Shown here piece after piece: positions 57,801-64,000 of a stretch of DNA of 64,000 nucleotides; the stretch's first letter is position 1; every line of letters begins with the position of its first letter. The DNA lies in contig CAKQDS010000005.1 in assembly GCA_934229535.1 (NCBI GenBank), positions 1 to 64,000 of the forward strand. The letters are read 5' to 3'. Origin of the DNA: an uncultured Anaeroplasmataceae bacterium (GTDB lineage Bacteria; Bacillota_I; Bacilli_A; Acholeplasmatales; Anaeroplasmataceae). The position numbers and the translations under genes are program-made. The notes under the pieces were generated by a model. That model was not told where the DNA came from. It did no database searches and saw nothing but the letters and a program-made list of their open reading frames with translations.

Positions 57801-58255
57801 ACAATACCAATATTACTATTAACACAAATGGTAATTATGTAGGCGGAATTATAGGATTTGCAAATGTTTCTAATAATAACGAAATGAATGATAATGAAAA
57901 TTATGGAATTATTACAGGATCAGATTATACCGGTGGAATTGCTGGTTATATTAATATCCCAGTGAGAAAGACAGACAATAATTTCATAATAACAATGGCT
58001 AATAATAAAAATTTTGTAAAAGTTGTTGGAAAAAATAATGTAGGTGGAATTTTTGGCTATTGCTTTGGTGCTGCAAGATATTCATCGAGTTGGTACGGTT
58101 ATGGTTATATTGAAATGACCTATTGTGTAAATAAAGGTGAAATTAAAGGAACAAGCAATGTAGGTGGTATTGTTGGTGGATATACGCGTTTAAAGACAGA
58201 CGCTAACATAATGGATACTAATACTACAGATTATGGAGATAAGCTAGGAAGTTAA
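54869..58255 (+). CDS. Surface lipoprotein built of GLUG repeats, with a recent tandem duplication
   Basis: 1128 residues from ATG 54869 (GGAGAG seven bases upstream; an ATG at 54854 overlaps that site). Lipoprotein signal MTKKRTLLSLVIFIIMLLTL with lipobox LSGC. After about 170 residues comes WQPIEGFKGVLNGGGYKIKN, the usual entry to GLUG-motif domains, then more than 30 units of the form NVGGIVGY/YVGGLAGY separated by N/T/S-rich linkers, predicted beta-helix. A 226-residue block is present twice almost without change. The extracellular fibre-like protein is the last gene of the switched operon and is closed by a strong terminator. Confidence 0.85.
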   Translation: MTKKRTLLSLVIFIIMLLTLSGCVFGGTNESKQESKKSNEYTASDIKYVSDAGSEVAVVAGRSYTKTNNGMAAVALAYINGYTGPILVGQTANSISYIFYYSGKNVVSQYGSVTIDDEEWYYSKNIGFMSGNYLSFSSKGSIYCSKKTTAEDVAKEIIPMLDKTKFSANKIMTVEDLKALNDSSDSYVLGADIDLSTENNWQPIEGFKGVLNGGGYKIKNLTISAANEENLGLFKTLEGTVMNLTIENASITARGNAGKVGIVAGTNKGTIKNVIVEGSINTPYYDNVGGIAGINNNKIIDCKNYAIVTGKENVGGISGTLVLKESGLADNNTNYGEIKGTNNVGGCYGYVYENVIKTDNSFTYTLEQNENKSNVTGKENVGGIVGKAVGADRYSSSWTGYGYFNLSLMSNIGEINGTNNVGGIVGYGIRVAEITTSENNADITGANYVGGYVGYAFNTDIKLAENNNTITGKGYVGGIAGYCGIISNSKNNGTVVSTSPILENSVSRSYVGGLAGYCRGIIDSENNSDIVVNNAASYVGGLAGYILINNNDQINNNTNTGKVTGKDSVGGIAGMVDMVIIKTDNSFTYSFENNKNYGAINGVEKVGGLFGEMLGADRYSSSWTGYGYFNISLCENHAIVIGTGDYVGGIVGYGIRVAEITTGVNDVDITGANYVGGYVGYASNASIKLAENINTITGKGYVGGIAGYCGIISNSKNNGTVVSTSPILENSVSRSYVGGLAGYCRGIIDSENNSDIVVNNAASYVGGLAGYILINNNDQINNNTNTGKVTGKDSVGGIAGMVDMVIIKTDNSFTYSFENNKNHGAINGVEKVGGLFGEMLGANRYSSNWTGYGYFDISSCENHAIVIGTGDYVGGIVGYGIRISIISLCINDANITGENYVGGYVGSADGTNIKIVANNNTITGKAYVGGIAGKAGKIEDSTNDGEIISTGVIVENNFNNSYVGGIAGYATGAINCKNNTNITINTNGNYVGGIIGFANVSNNNEMNDNENYGIITGSDYTGGIAGYINIPVRKTDNNFIITMANNKNFVKVVGKNNVGGIFGYCFGAARYSSSWYGYGYIEMTYCVNKGEIKGTSNVGGIVGGYTRLKTDANIMDTNTTDYGDKLGS
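56151..57506. repeat. Tandem 678-bp in-frame duplication in the GLUG lipoprotein gene
   Basis: Copy 1 is 56151-56828 and copy 2 is 56829-57506, offset exactly 678 bp (226 codons). More than 300 bp from about 56320 to 56655 are identical in both copies. A degenerate third copy begins at 57507. Such long identity allows slipped or recombinational change in copy number. Confidence 0.9.
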
Positions 58256-58261
58256 TAAGTT

Positions 58262-58296
58262 AATGACCATTAGAATTAAAACTAATGGTCATTTTT
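58262..58296 (+). terminator. Terminator of the surface lipoprotein operon
   Basis: AATGACCATTAG (58262-58273) pairs perfectly with CTAATGGTCATT (58282-58293), then T. Confidence 0.9.
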
Positions 58297-58388
58297 AATC
58301 TAAATTTTCGGCAAAAACAACATTGCAATGTATAATTAGCTGAAAAATAAACGAAATAAGTAGATAATATATTTGGTGATTAGTTATT

Positions 58389-59629
58389 ATGTATATAAAA
58401 AGAAACATTGAAGAAAAATTAAGGAATCATCAAAACAATTTGCTTCAATTACAATATATGGATCAAGACAGATTGGTAAGGCAACATTAATTAAAAATAT
58501 CTTTCCTAATATAAAATATGTTACTCTTGATGATATAGGGATTAGAGATTATGCAATAAATGACCCTAAAGGCTTTTTGAAATATTATAATAAGCCTTTA
58601 ATTATAGATGAAATACAAAAGGCTCCTAAATTATTAGACTACATTAAAATCGAAATAGATGAAATGAAGAAAATGTGTCTTAAAAATAATGAAAAGATAA
58701 AGATGCTATATATTTTTTCTGGTTCTAATCAATTTGAATTACAGGATTCAATAACTGAATCATTAGCTGGAAGAACATGTGTTTTTAATTTGTCATCATT
58801 ATCATATAATGAAATTAAAGAAAGAAAGGAACACTCATTCTTTAATCCAAAAATTGATATATTACAAGCTAAAGAGAAATTATTAAATAATGAATTTAGG
58901 TCTAGAAAAGAGATATTTGAGGATATTATGATTGGTGGTATGCCTGAATATGTTGTTAATCGACCAAATAGAGATATGTTCTTTAAATCTTATATAACTA
59001 CATATATTGAAAAAGATGTTAGAAAAATTATTGCAGCTGATAAAGAGACAACGTTTATGAATTTTATGCAATATGTTGCGTTAAGAACAGGATGTCAAAT
59101 TGATTATTCGGAAATATCTATAAGTGTTGGAATTGATTCAAGGACTGCAAAAGCATGGATTTCAGTTTTAGAAACATCAGGAATAGTTAAATTAATTCAT
59201 CCTTATGCTAAAAATTTATCTGATAGAGTTATTAAAACACCAAAATTATATTTTTTGGATACAGGATTATGTGCCTATTTGTGTGGAATGCTATCTGCAG
59301 AAATTCTTGAAAAAAGCTCATTTGCTGGTGCTTTCTATGAAACATATGTTGTTTCTGAGATTATAAAATCATTTTATAATGATTATAAGGATATATCTAA
59401 TATATATTATTATAGGGATAGAGATCAATATGAGGTTGACTTAATTATAGAAGAATACGATTCTATTTATCCGATTGAAATAAAAAAAGGAATTAATCGC
59501 GTTAGCTATAACAAGAAATTCACATTCTTAAATAAATACAATAAAACAATTAATAAGGGATTAGTTATTGATTTATCTGAAATCAATAGTGAGGTATTTT
59601 ATTGTCCAATAGATATTATTGGATTTTAA
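58389..59629 (+). pseudogene. AAA_14 ATPase with a frameshift in a poly-A run and altered Walker A
   Basis: ATG 58389 starts MYIKRNIEEKL; the family sequence then continues in another frame from about 58418 (KESSKQFASITIYGSRQIGK). The break is at the A5 run 58414-58418: one additional A would restore a single frame of about 413 residues. Walker A reads GSRQIGKATL, with Ala where Thr or Ser is needed. Walker B (LIIDEIQKAP), FSGSNQFEL, FLDTGLCAYL and the nuclease-like YEVDLIIEE are intact. It could be a decayed gene, a sequencing artefact or a slippage-switched gene; the Walker A change favours decay. Confidence 0.7.
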
Positions 59630-59638
59630 TCATTAAAT

Positions 59639-59679
59639 TAAGGAACTAATTAATACAAAATAAGGAACAAATAAGGAAC
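59639..59679. repeat. Three TAAGGAAC direct repeats
   Basis: TAAGGAAC at 59639-59646, 59661-59668 and 59672-59679, just after the ATPase. In related genomes, iterated short words like this occur at the ends of AlbA_2-type genes; here no such gene remains. Low confidence in meaning. Confidence 0.45.
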
Positions 59680-59704
59680 TAACTTTTGTTATAGTTTCTT
59701 TTTT
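59676..59704 (+). terminator. Terminator after the AAA_14 pseudogene
   Basis: GAACTAAC (59676-59683) pairs with GTTATAGTTTC (59688-59698) with one bulge, followed by six T. Confidence 0.6.
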
Positions 59705-59713
59705 GATACTATA

Positions 59714-59727
59714 GCACTTTAAAGTGC
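59714..59727. promoter_or_regulatory. Perfect palindrome, operator candidate for the sirtuin operon
   Basis: GCACTTTAAAGTGC, 14 bp, about 27 bp upstream of a TATAAT (59754-59759) that precedes the oxidoreductase gene. It would lie at or upstream of the -35. An HxlR-family regulator encoded at the far end of the cluster is an obvious candidate ligand, but this is inference. Confidence 0.5.
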
Positions 59728-59816
59728 GTACTTTTTATTTTCTACTATATGAATATAATATAGGTGTAATGAAAAAATAACCGGTTATTTTTCAAGATAT
59801 ATAGGAGGAAAATAAA

Positions 59817-60446
59817 ATGAATATATTAGTTGTTGGTGTTAATGGAAGAGTTGGAAGCTTAGTTTATAAAAAGGCTATTGAAAAAGGAATTAATGTTAGT
59901 GGACTTGGTAGAGGTGAAAATAAGAATAATTTAAATTGTTATCTTAAGAAGGACGCTATGGATATTACCTTAGCTGATTTAGCTAATTATGATGTAGTTG
60001 TTGACGCAGTTGGCGGTTGGGATGAAAAAAATATTCCTAATATTACTAATGTAATGAAGCATCTTGCTGATTTACTTGTAAATTCTAATAAGAGATTAAT
60101 TGTGGTTGGTGGTGCTGGTAGCTTATTTGTTAATAAGGAAAGAACTATTACTTTAGATATGGGCGCTGATTTTCCTGATTCATGGAAGCCATTATCAAGT
60201 GCTCATGGACAAGGCTTAAGCTATTTAAGAACTAAGGAAAATTTAAATTGGACATATATTTCTCCTGCATGTAATTTTGATGCTGATGGTATTGAAACAG
60301 GTGAATATAAGCTTGCAGGTGAGGATTTAGCTTTGAATTCTAATGGTGAAAGTGTAATTTCTTATGCTGATTATGCAATTGCTTTAGTTGATGTTATTAT
60401 TAGTGGTAAATATAATAAAGAAAGAATTAGTGTTGTTTCAAAATAA
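59817..60446 (+). CDS. NAD(P)-binding oxidoreductase of the atypical SDR / NADH-flavin reductase family
   Basis: 209 residues. N-terminal Rossmann fold MNILVVGVNGRVGSLVYKKA (GxxGxxG), then VDAVGGWDEKNIPN and RLIVVGGAGSLFV, closing with YADYAIALVDVI. This is the COG2910-like family often found next to HxlR regulators. No Tyr-x3-Lys pair of classical SDRs. GGAGG ten bases upstream. First gene of a four-gene transcript ending with the sirtuin. It probably reduces a quinone or flavin, or senses NAD(P)H; substrate unknown. Confidence 0.8.
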   Translation: MNILVVGVNGRVGSLVYKKAIEKGINVSGLGRGENKNNLNCYLKKDAMDITLADLANYDVVVDAVGGWDEKNIPNITNVMKHLADLLVNSNKRLIVVGGAGSLFVNKERTITLDMGADFPDSWKPLSSAHGQGLSYLRTKENLNWTYISPACNFDADGIETGEYKLAGEDLALNSNGESVISYADYAIALVDVIISGKYNKERISVVSK

Positions 60447-60456
60447 GAGGATTAAA

Positions 60457-61215
60457 ATGAGTGATTTAGAAGAAGGAATTAAGTATTTAGAAAAATATAA
60501 TAATGTTAGGATAGATAATGAGTTAACAGGCTTTCAAGCTTTTAGAGCATTAATGAATATAACAATGCCTATTGATTTAAGCACTGATTTTTATAGACTT
60601 CAGGATAAAATAATTCATGATGAATATGAAAAGAAGAAAATAGTTTTGTTAGATACATTAATTCCTTTTAATAAATCTCTTTATTTATATAAAGGGGATA
60701 TTACCATTTTAAAGGTATCGGCTATTGTTAATGCTTGTAATTCTAAGCTGCTTGGTTGTTTTCATCCTCTACATAATTGTGTAGATAATGCTATTCATTC
60801 TTATGCAGGCTTACAGGTTAGACGAGATTTAATGAAGATTATGGAAATACAAAATTATGATGAACCAACTGGAGAATGTAAGGTAACATATGGCTATAAT
60901 TTACCTAGTAAATATATTTTTCATACAGTTGGACCAATTGTTAATGGTGTTGTAACAGCAAATGCTAAAAACGAATTAAGCAATTGCTATAAAAATGCTT
61001 TAAAAATGGCTATAAAAATGCAATTAGATAGTATTGCTTTTCCTTGTATTTCTACAGGTATTTATTCATTCCCTAATGAGCTTGCTGCTGAAATTGCAAT
61101 TAAGACTGTTAAGGATTATCTTAAAGAGAACAATAGCAAATTAAAGGTTGTATTTGTTGTTTATAAGGATATTGATTATTTATTGTATGAAAGGAAAATT
61201 AAATATGATAATTAA
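60457..61215 (+). CDS. Zinc-dependent macrodomain ADP-ribosylhydrolase
   Basis: 252 residues from ATG 60457 (AAGAGG upstream). About 75 N-terminal residues precede the macrodomain, as in bacterial Zn-macro proteins. YKGDITILKVSAIVNACNS is the ADP-ribose loop; GCFHPLHNCVDNAIH (100-114) is the Zn-macro insertion, with C101, H106 and C108 as probable ligands; ISTGIYSFP is the second phosphate loop. Known relatives, encoded with SirTM sirtuins, remove ADP-ribose from proteins. The next gene starts inside its last codons. Confidence 0.88.
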   Translation: MSDLEEGIKYLEKYNNVRIDNELTGFQAFRALMNITMPIDLSTDFYRLQDKIIHDEYEKKKIVLLDTLIPFNKSLYLYKGDITILKVSAIVNACNSKLLGCFHPLHNCVDNAIHSYAGLQVRRDLMKIMEIQNYDEPTGECKVTYGYNLPSKYIFHTVGPIVNGVVTANAKNELSNCYKNALKMAIKMQLDSIAFPCISTGIYSFPNELAAEIAIKTVKDYLKENNSKLKVVFVVYKDIDYLLYERKIKYDN

Positions 61216-62140
61216 TACAGGCCAAAGAACGGATATTCCAGCATTTTATTCTAAGTGGTTTATTAATAGGATAAGAGAGCATTATGTTCTTGTTAGAAAT
61301 CCTTATTATCCAAGTATGGTTACAAAATATATATTAGATCCTAGTGTTGTTGATGTAATAGGATTTTGTACTAAAAATCCTCATCCAATGCTTAAATATT
61401 TAGATGAATTAAAGGATTATAAACAATTTTGGTATGTGACTATCACACCATATTCAACTGATTTAGAGCCTAATGTTCCCAAAATTAATGATGTAATTAG
61501 TGATTTTAAATATTTATCTAATAAGCTTGGGCCAAATGCTGTTGGTTGGCGATATACGCCAATTATAATTAATGAAAAATATAGTGTGGAAAGACACATT
61601 AAAGCTTTTGAATATATTGCAAGCGAGCTTGAAGGCTATACAAAGCTGGTTGCCTTTGGTTTCTTAGATATGTATGATAAGCTTAAAAAAAGAGCACCAG
61701 AGCTTGTTGATACTACTGATCTAAATAAAATAATTATTGCTAAGAAATTTATGGAAATTGCCAAAATGCGTCATCTTGAATTAAGGCTTTGTTCAAAGGA
61801 AAAATGGCTTAGTGAATATGGTGTTGATATTAAGGGATGTATGCGCCTTATAGATTATGAGAATGCCTCTGGCTATCATCTAGTACCTAATAAAAAAATG
61901 GAGGCACGTAAAGGATATTGCTCTTGTATGCTAGCCTCCGATATAGGCGCTTATAATTCTTGTCCCCATTTTTGTAGGTATTGCTATGCCAATGCTAGCA
62001 AAGATAAAATCTTACAAAATTATAATAATCATGATGATAATTCACCTTTTCTAATAGGTAATTCCTTACCAGGCGATATTATAAAGGAAGTAAAAGAAAA
62101 ATCATGGAGAAGGGAATGTGATTTATTTGGAGAATATTAA
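61205..62140 (+). CDS. DUF1848 family protein with a CxxxCxxC motif
   Basis: 311 residues from ATG 61205, overlapping the macrodomain gene by 11 bp. N-terminal SxRTDIPAFY-type opening (TGQRTDIPAFYSKWFINRI) and VRNPYYPSMVTKYILDPSVV are DUF1848 features. Near the C-terminus, CSCMLASDIGAYNSCPHFCR then YCYANASKD includes C-PHF-C-RY-C, the spacing of radical-SAM cluster motifs, though at the wrong end for a typical radical SAM enzyme. Function unsettled. Its overlaps with macrodomain (11 bp) and sirtuin (23 bp) genes imply a common process. Confidence 0.75.
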   Translation: MIINTGQRTDIPAFYSKWFINRIREHYVLVRNPYYPSMVTKYILDPSVVDVIGFCTKNPHPMLKYLDELKDYKQFWYVTITPYSTDLEPNVPKINDVISDFKYLSNKLGPNAVGWRYTPIIINEKYSVERHIKAFEYIASELEGYTKLVAFGFLDMYDKLKKRAPELVDTTDLNKIIIAKKFMEIAKMRHLELRLCSKEKWLSEYGVDIKGCMRLIDYENASGYHLVPNKKMEARKGYCSCMLASDIGAYNSCPHFCRYCYANASKDKILQNYNNHDDNSPFLIGNSLPGDIIKEVKEKSWRRECDLFGEY

Positions 62141-62933
62141 AGAAATAATAAATAGCTATGATAATATTGTGATTGGCGCAGGAGCAGGATTAAGCAATGC
62201 TGCCGGATGTCATTATGATGGTAAGACATTTATGGATAATTTCAAGTATATGTATGATTTATACGGCTATAAGGATATGTATAGTGCTGGATTCCATCAT
62301 TTTAATACCCTAGAGGAAAAGTGGGGATATTGGGCAAAAATGATTTATCTTAATAGATATTGTGATGATGGTAAGGATCTTTATAAAAGGTTATTTAATC
62401 TAGTACGCAATAAGAATTATTTTGTAATTACTACAAATGTAGATCATCAATTTCAAAAGGCAGGCTTTGATAAGAAAAGATTGTTTTATATGCAAGGTGA
62501 TTATGGTTTGTTTCAATGTAGTAAAGCCTGTCATAATAAAACCTACGATAATAAGGATTTAATAATAAACATGGTTAATAATACCAATGATAATAAAATA
62601 CCTACAAGCCTAATTCCTAGATGCCCTATTTGTCATGCTCCAATGACTTCAAATTTAAGGTGTGATGAATTGTTTGTTGAGGATAATGGTTGGCATCAAG
62701 CTCAACAAAGATATATTAATTTTATAAATAGCTATAAGGATGAAAAAATATTATATTTGGAGCTTGGTGTTGGCTTTTCAACACCTGTTTGGATTAAATA
62801 TCCTTTTATGAAATTAACGCTTGAGCATCCAAATGCAAGATATGTTTGTGTTGATAATGGCTATATTGAAATACCTAAGGAATTAAAAAATAAGTGTATT
62901 GTTTTTAAGGAAGATATTAATAAATTAATATAA
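62118..62933 (+). CDS. Class M (SirTM-type) ADP-ribosylating sirtuin
   Basis: 271 residues from GTG 62118 (GGAG eight bases upstream), overlapping the previous gene by 23 bp. NAD loop IGAGAGLSNAAG (19-30); TTNVDHQFQKAG (105-116) replaces the canonical TQNID; YMQGDYG (124-130) has Gln126 where deacetylases have the catalytic His. N107 and Q126 are spaced exactly like Asn118 and Gln137 of the Streptococcus pyogenes SirTM as I recall them. Zinc cysteines C134, C138, C169 and C172. Such sirtuins mono-ADP-ribosylate proteins, typically a lipoylated GcvH-like carrier; no such carrier gene is in this cluster. Confidence 0.87.
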   Translation: MIYLENIKEIINSYDNIVIGAGAGLSNAAGCHYDGKTFMDNFKYMYDLYGYKDMYSAGFHHFNTLEEKWGYWAKMIYLNRYCDDGKDLYKRLFNLVRNKNYFVITTNVDHQFQKAGFDKKRLFYMQGDYGLFQCSKACHNKTYDNKDLIINMVNNTNDNKIPTSLIPRCPICHAPMTSNLRCDELFVEDNGWHQAQQRYINFINSYKDEKILYLELGVGFSTPVWIKYPFMKLTLEHPNARYVCVDNGYIEIPKELKNKCIVFKEDINKLI

Positions 62934-62934
62934 G

Positions 62935-62960
62935 AGCCATTTTATGGCTTTTATTTTTTT
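62935..62960 (+). terminator. Terminator of the sirtuin operon
   Basis: AGCCAT (62935-62940) pairs with ATGGCT (62944-62949), followed by a T-rich run to 62960. Confidence 0.75.
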
Positions 62961-62999
62961 AAAATAAATGATATACTAAAGCAAATGGAGGATTTTATA

Positions 63000-63320
63000 A
63001 TGGATTATAATAATTTACCAGCTTGTCCCGTTCAAACCTGTTTAAGCTTTATTTCTGATAAATGGAAGATTTTGATTATAAGAGATTTATTAACAGGAAC
63101 AAAAAGATTTAATGAATTAAAGAAATCACTTGCACCTGTAACGCAAAAAATGCTAACTCAGCAGCTTCGTCAAATGGAGGATGATGGATTAATAAATAGA
63201 AAAGTTTATCCTGTTGTTCCACCTAAGGTTGAATATTCTTTAACAGAGCTTGGCTTATCTTTAAAGCCGGTAATTGAGGCTATGAAAAAATGGGGAGAAG
63301 ATTTAAAGAATAATCAATAA
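63000..63320 (+). CDS. HxlR-family winged-helix transcriptional regulator
   Basis: 106 residues from ATG 63000 (GGAGG eight bases upstream; the ATG at 62985 overlaps that site). CPVQTCLSFISDKWKILIIR carries the N-terminal Cys found in redox-sensing members (YodB, HypR), followed by the winged helix LLTGTKRFNELKKSLAPVTQ KMLTQQLRQ and LTELGLSLKPVIEAMKKWGE. Own weak promoter (TATACT 62972-62977). Members of this family commonly control nearby oxidoreductase genes in response to quinones or aldehydes; the oxidoreductase at 59817 is a plausible target. Confidence 0.88.
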   Translation: MDYNNLPACPVQTCLSFISDKWKILIIRDLLTGTKRFNELKKSLAPVTQKMLTQQLRQMEDDGLINRKVYPVVPPKVEYSLTELGLSLKPVIEAMKKWGEDLKNNQ

Positions 63321-63353
63321 ATTAGTGCTTTTCAATTAATATTAGTGCTTTTC
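63321..63353. repeat. 13-bp direct repeat with 20-bp period after HxlR
   Basis: ATTAGTGCTTTTC occurs at 63321-63333 and 63341-63353, starting at the first base after the HxlR stop. Meaning unknown. Confidence 0.5.
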
Positions 63354-63368
63354 TGGTTGTTTTTACAT

Positions 63369-63455
63369 TATAATAAAAGTGTAAGAGATGTGAAACCATC
63401 AAATAGATAAAAAGTTAGAACTTTATTATAAAAAATGAAGTTCTTATTTTTTACA
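63369..63455 (+). ncRNA. Short transcript candidate: -10 element then terminator, no gene between
   Basis: TATAAT (63369-63374) is followed after about 40 bp by a hairpin AGAACTT/AAGTTCT (63417-63423, 63438-63444) and a T run to 63452. No coding frame fits between, so a roughly 70-nt RNA is possible. No good -35 and no recognised RNA family. Confidence 0.25.
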
Positions 63456-63457
63456 AA

Positions 63458-63565
63458 GAAATTCTAAATATCGTAACAAATGTATCAATAAATGTATCGA
63501 TAAATGTTACGATAAATTTAAGTAAAACGGAATCTTTAGTGTTAGAAATTATAATAGTTTATTAA
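63458..63565 (+). pseudogene. Remnant of a repeat-tailed reading frame with a 12-bp tandem repeat
   Basis: A frame with no start codon reads EILNIVTNVSINVSINVTIN then LSKTESLVLEIIIVY to TAA 63563-63565. The AAATGTATCAAT-like unit occurs three times, and TATCGTAACA (63469-63478) and TGTTACGATA (63505-63514) form a perfect inverted repeat. Such xNVSINVS tails are typical of the C-termini of AlbA_2-type regulators, so this may be what remains of one. The rest of 63566-63615 contains a TATAAT but nothing else of note. Confidence 0.35.
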
Positions 63566-63615
63566 AAATGGTATAAAAATACTAAATTATTCCTATTATA
63601 ATAATGGTGATTAAA

Positions 63616-64000
63616 TTGAAAAGAAAAATAATTGGCTTTTTTGTAGTGGGAATTTTAGGAACCTTGTTCCATTTTGCATATAATTTTTTTAATAGACCGA
63701 TATTTTTAAGCTTTATGCTACCAATAGATGAGAGCATCTTTGAGCATTTAAAGCTTATTTTTTTTCCAACTATTATTTATATGCTTATTGATTTAAAAAT
63801 TAATAAAGAAAATAGAAGAGAATATTTTATTAGCTATATTTATAATATTTTTATTGCTAATATAATAATAATTGTCTTTTTCTATACCTATTATGGGATG
63901 CTTGGAAAAAATATTGATTTTGTTAATATAGCACTTTATTTTATTGCAATTCTTTCAATATTTATTAATTTAAGTGAAATAACAAATATAAATAAAACAA
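63616..64000 (+). CDS. DUF6512-like integral membrane protein (3' end outside window)
   Basis: At least 128 residues, cut by the window. TTG 63616 is preferred because GGTGAT lies four bases upstream, as in three other genes here; ATG 63604 is in frame and possible. Hydrophobic helices (IIGFFVVGILGTLFHFAYNF, FFPTIIYMLIDL, ANIIIIVFFYTYYGML) and the motif LPIDESIFEHLKLIFFP match the DUF6512 family (typically PVNESIWEHLKL). Role unknown. Confidence 0.65.
   Translation, partial: MKRKIIGFFVVGILGTLFHFAYNFFNRPIFLSFMLPIDESIFEHLKLIFFPTIIYMLIDLKINKENRREYFISYIYNIFIANIIIIVFFYTYYGMLGKNIDFVNIALYFIAILSIFINLSEITNINKT

Noticed and set aside
63457..63514. CRISPR-like array
   Set aside because: Only three 12-bp units with no spacers between them, and no cas genes in the window.

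Overview
The window is about 70 percent A+T, uses the standard genetic code with strongly A/T-ending codons, and carries Gram-positive signals throughout: sigma-A promoters (TTGACA/TATAAT with 16-17 bp spacers), AGGAGG-type ribosome sites, hairpin-plus-T-run terminators and lipoprotein signal peptides. Gene content (Fhs/FolD, PurE/K, flavodiiron protein, rubrerythrin, GrcA-like glycyl-radical protein, secreted BspA/GLUG proteins, polygalacturonase, MATE, many AAA_14 ATPases) fits an anaerobic, fermentative, probably gut-dwelling member of the Bacillota, most likely an uncultured Bacilli/Erysipelotrichia-like lineage. The taxonomic call is inference; no rRNA or tRNA is present in the window.

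Layout. 1-6.5 kb is an accessory stretch: small membrane proteins, a remnant with an in-frame TGA, a stand-alone FakA C-terminal domain, two secreted or membrane proteins and an AAA_14 ATPase on the minus strand set between two 46-bp identical hairpin repeats. 6.5-14.4 kb is a catabolic block: an Old-Yellow-Enzyme/2-enoate-reductase-like Fe-S flavoprotein, both subunits of aconitase X, a MATE exporter, a GH28 polygalacturonase and an unknown protein. 14.4-19 kb is a cell-surface operon behind a cyclic-di-GMP (GEMM-I) riboswitch. 19-20.5 kb is a two-gene oxygen-stress operon (GrcA-like plus flavodiiron FprA) with a PerR/Fur-like 8-1-8 palindrome at the transcription start. 20.5-23.2 kb holds a D,D-carboxypeptidase and a C69 dipeptidase.

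23.2-44.2 kb is the purine and one-carbon core: a leader with a short peptide and terminator, fhs, an HPr-kinase/PEPCK-fold protein of unknown role and purE; then a guanine riboswitch with two terminators followed by purK, purL, purC, purF, purM, purN, purH, purD, folD, purB, guaB and guaA, all tightly packed. With an amidotransferase-based PRPP entry (PurF), formate-dependent one-carbon supply (Fhs, FolD) and GuaB/GuaA, the block can make GMP; purA is not in the window.

44.2-48.8 kb is mosaic: an orphan Phd-type antitoxin, an Ltp-lipoprotein fragment, an AlbA_2 regulator flanked by 61-bp direct repeats, rubrerythrin, truncated ATPase remnants and a tyrosine recombinase. Immediately after the recombinase, a 146-bp segment bounded by two related recombination-like sites contains a perfect promoter that drives 48.9-58.3 kb: three surface lipoproteins and a membrane HExxH protease. 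This looks like a recombinase-switched (phase-variable) surface operon and is the strongest candidate for a new system. 58.4-64 kb has a frameshifted AAA_14 ATPase, then an NAD-centred operon: NAD(P)-binding oxidoreductase, zinc macrodomain ADP-ribosylhydrolase, DUF1848 protein with CxxxCxxC, and a class M (SirTM-type) ADP-ribosylating sirtuin, followed by an HxlR regulator and the start of a DUF6512 membrane protein.
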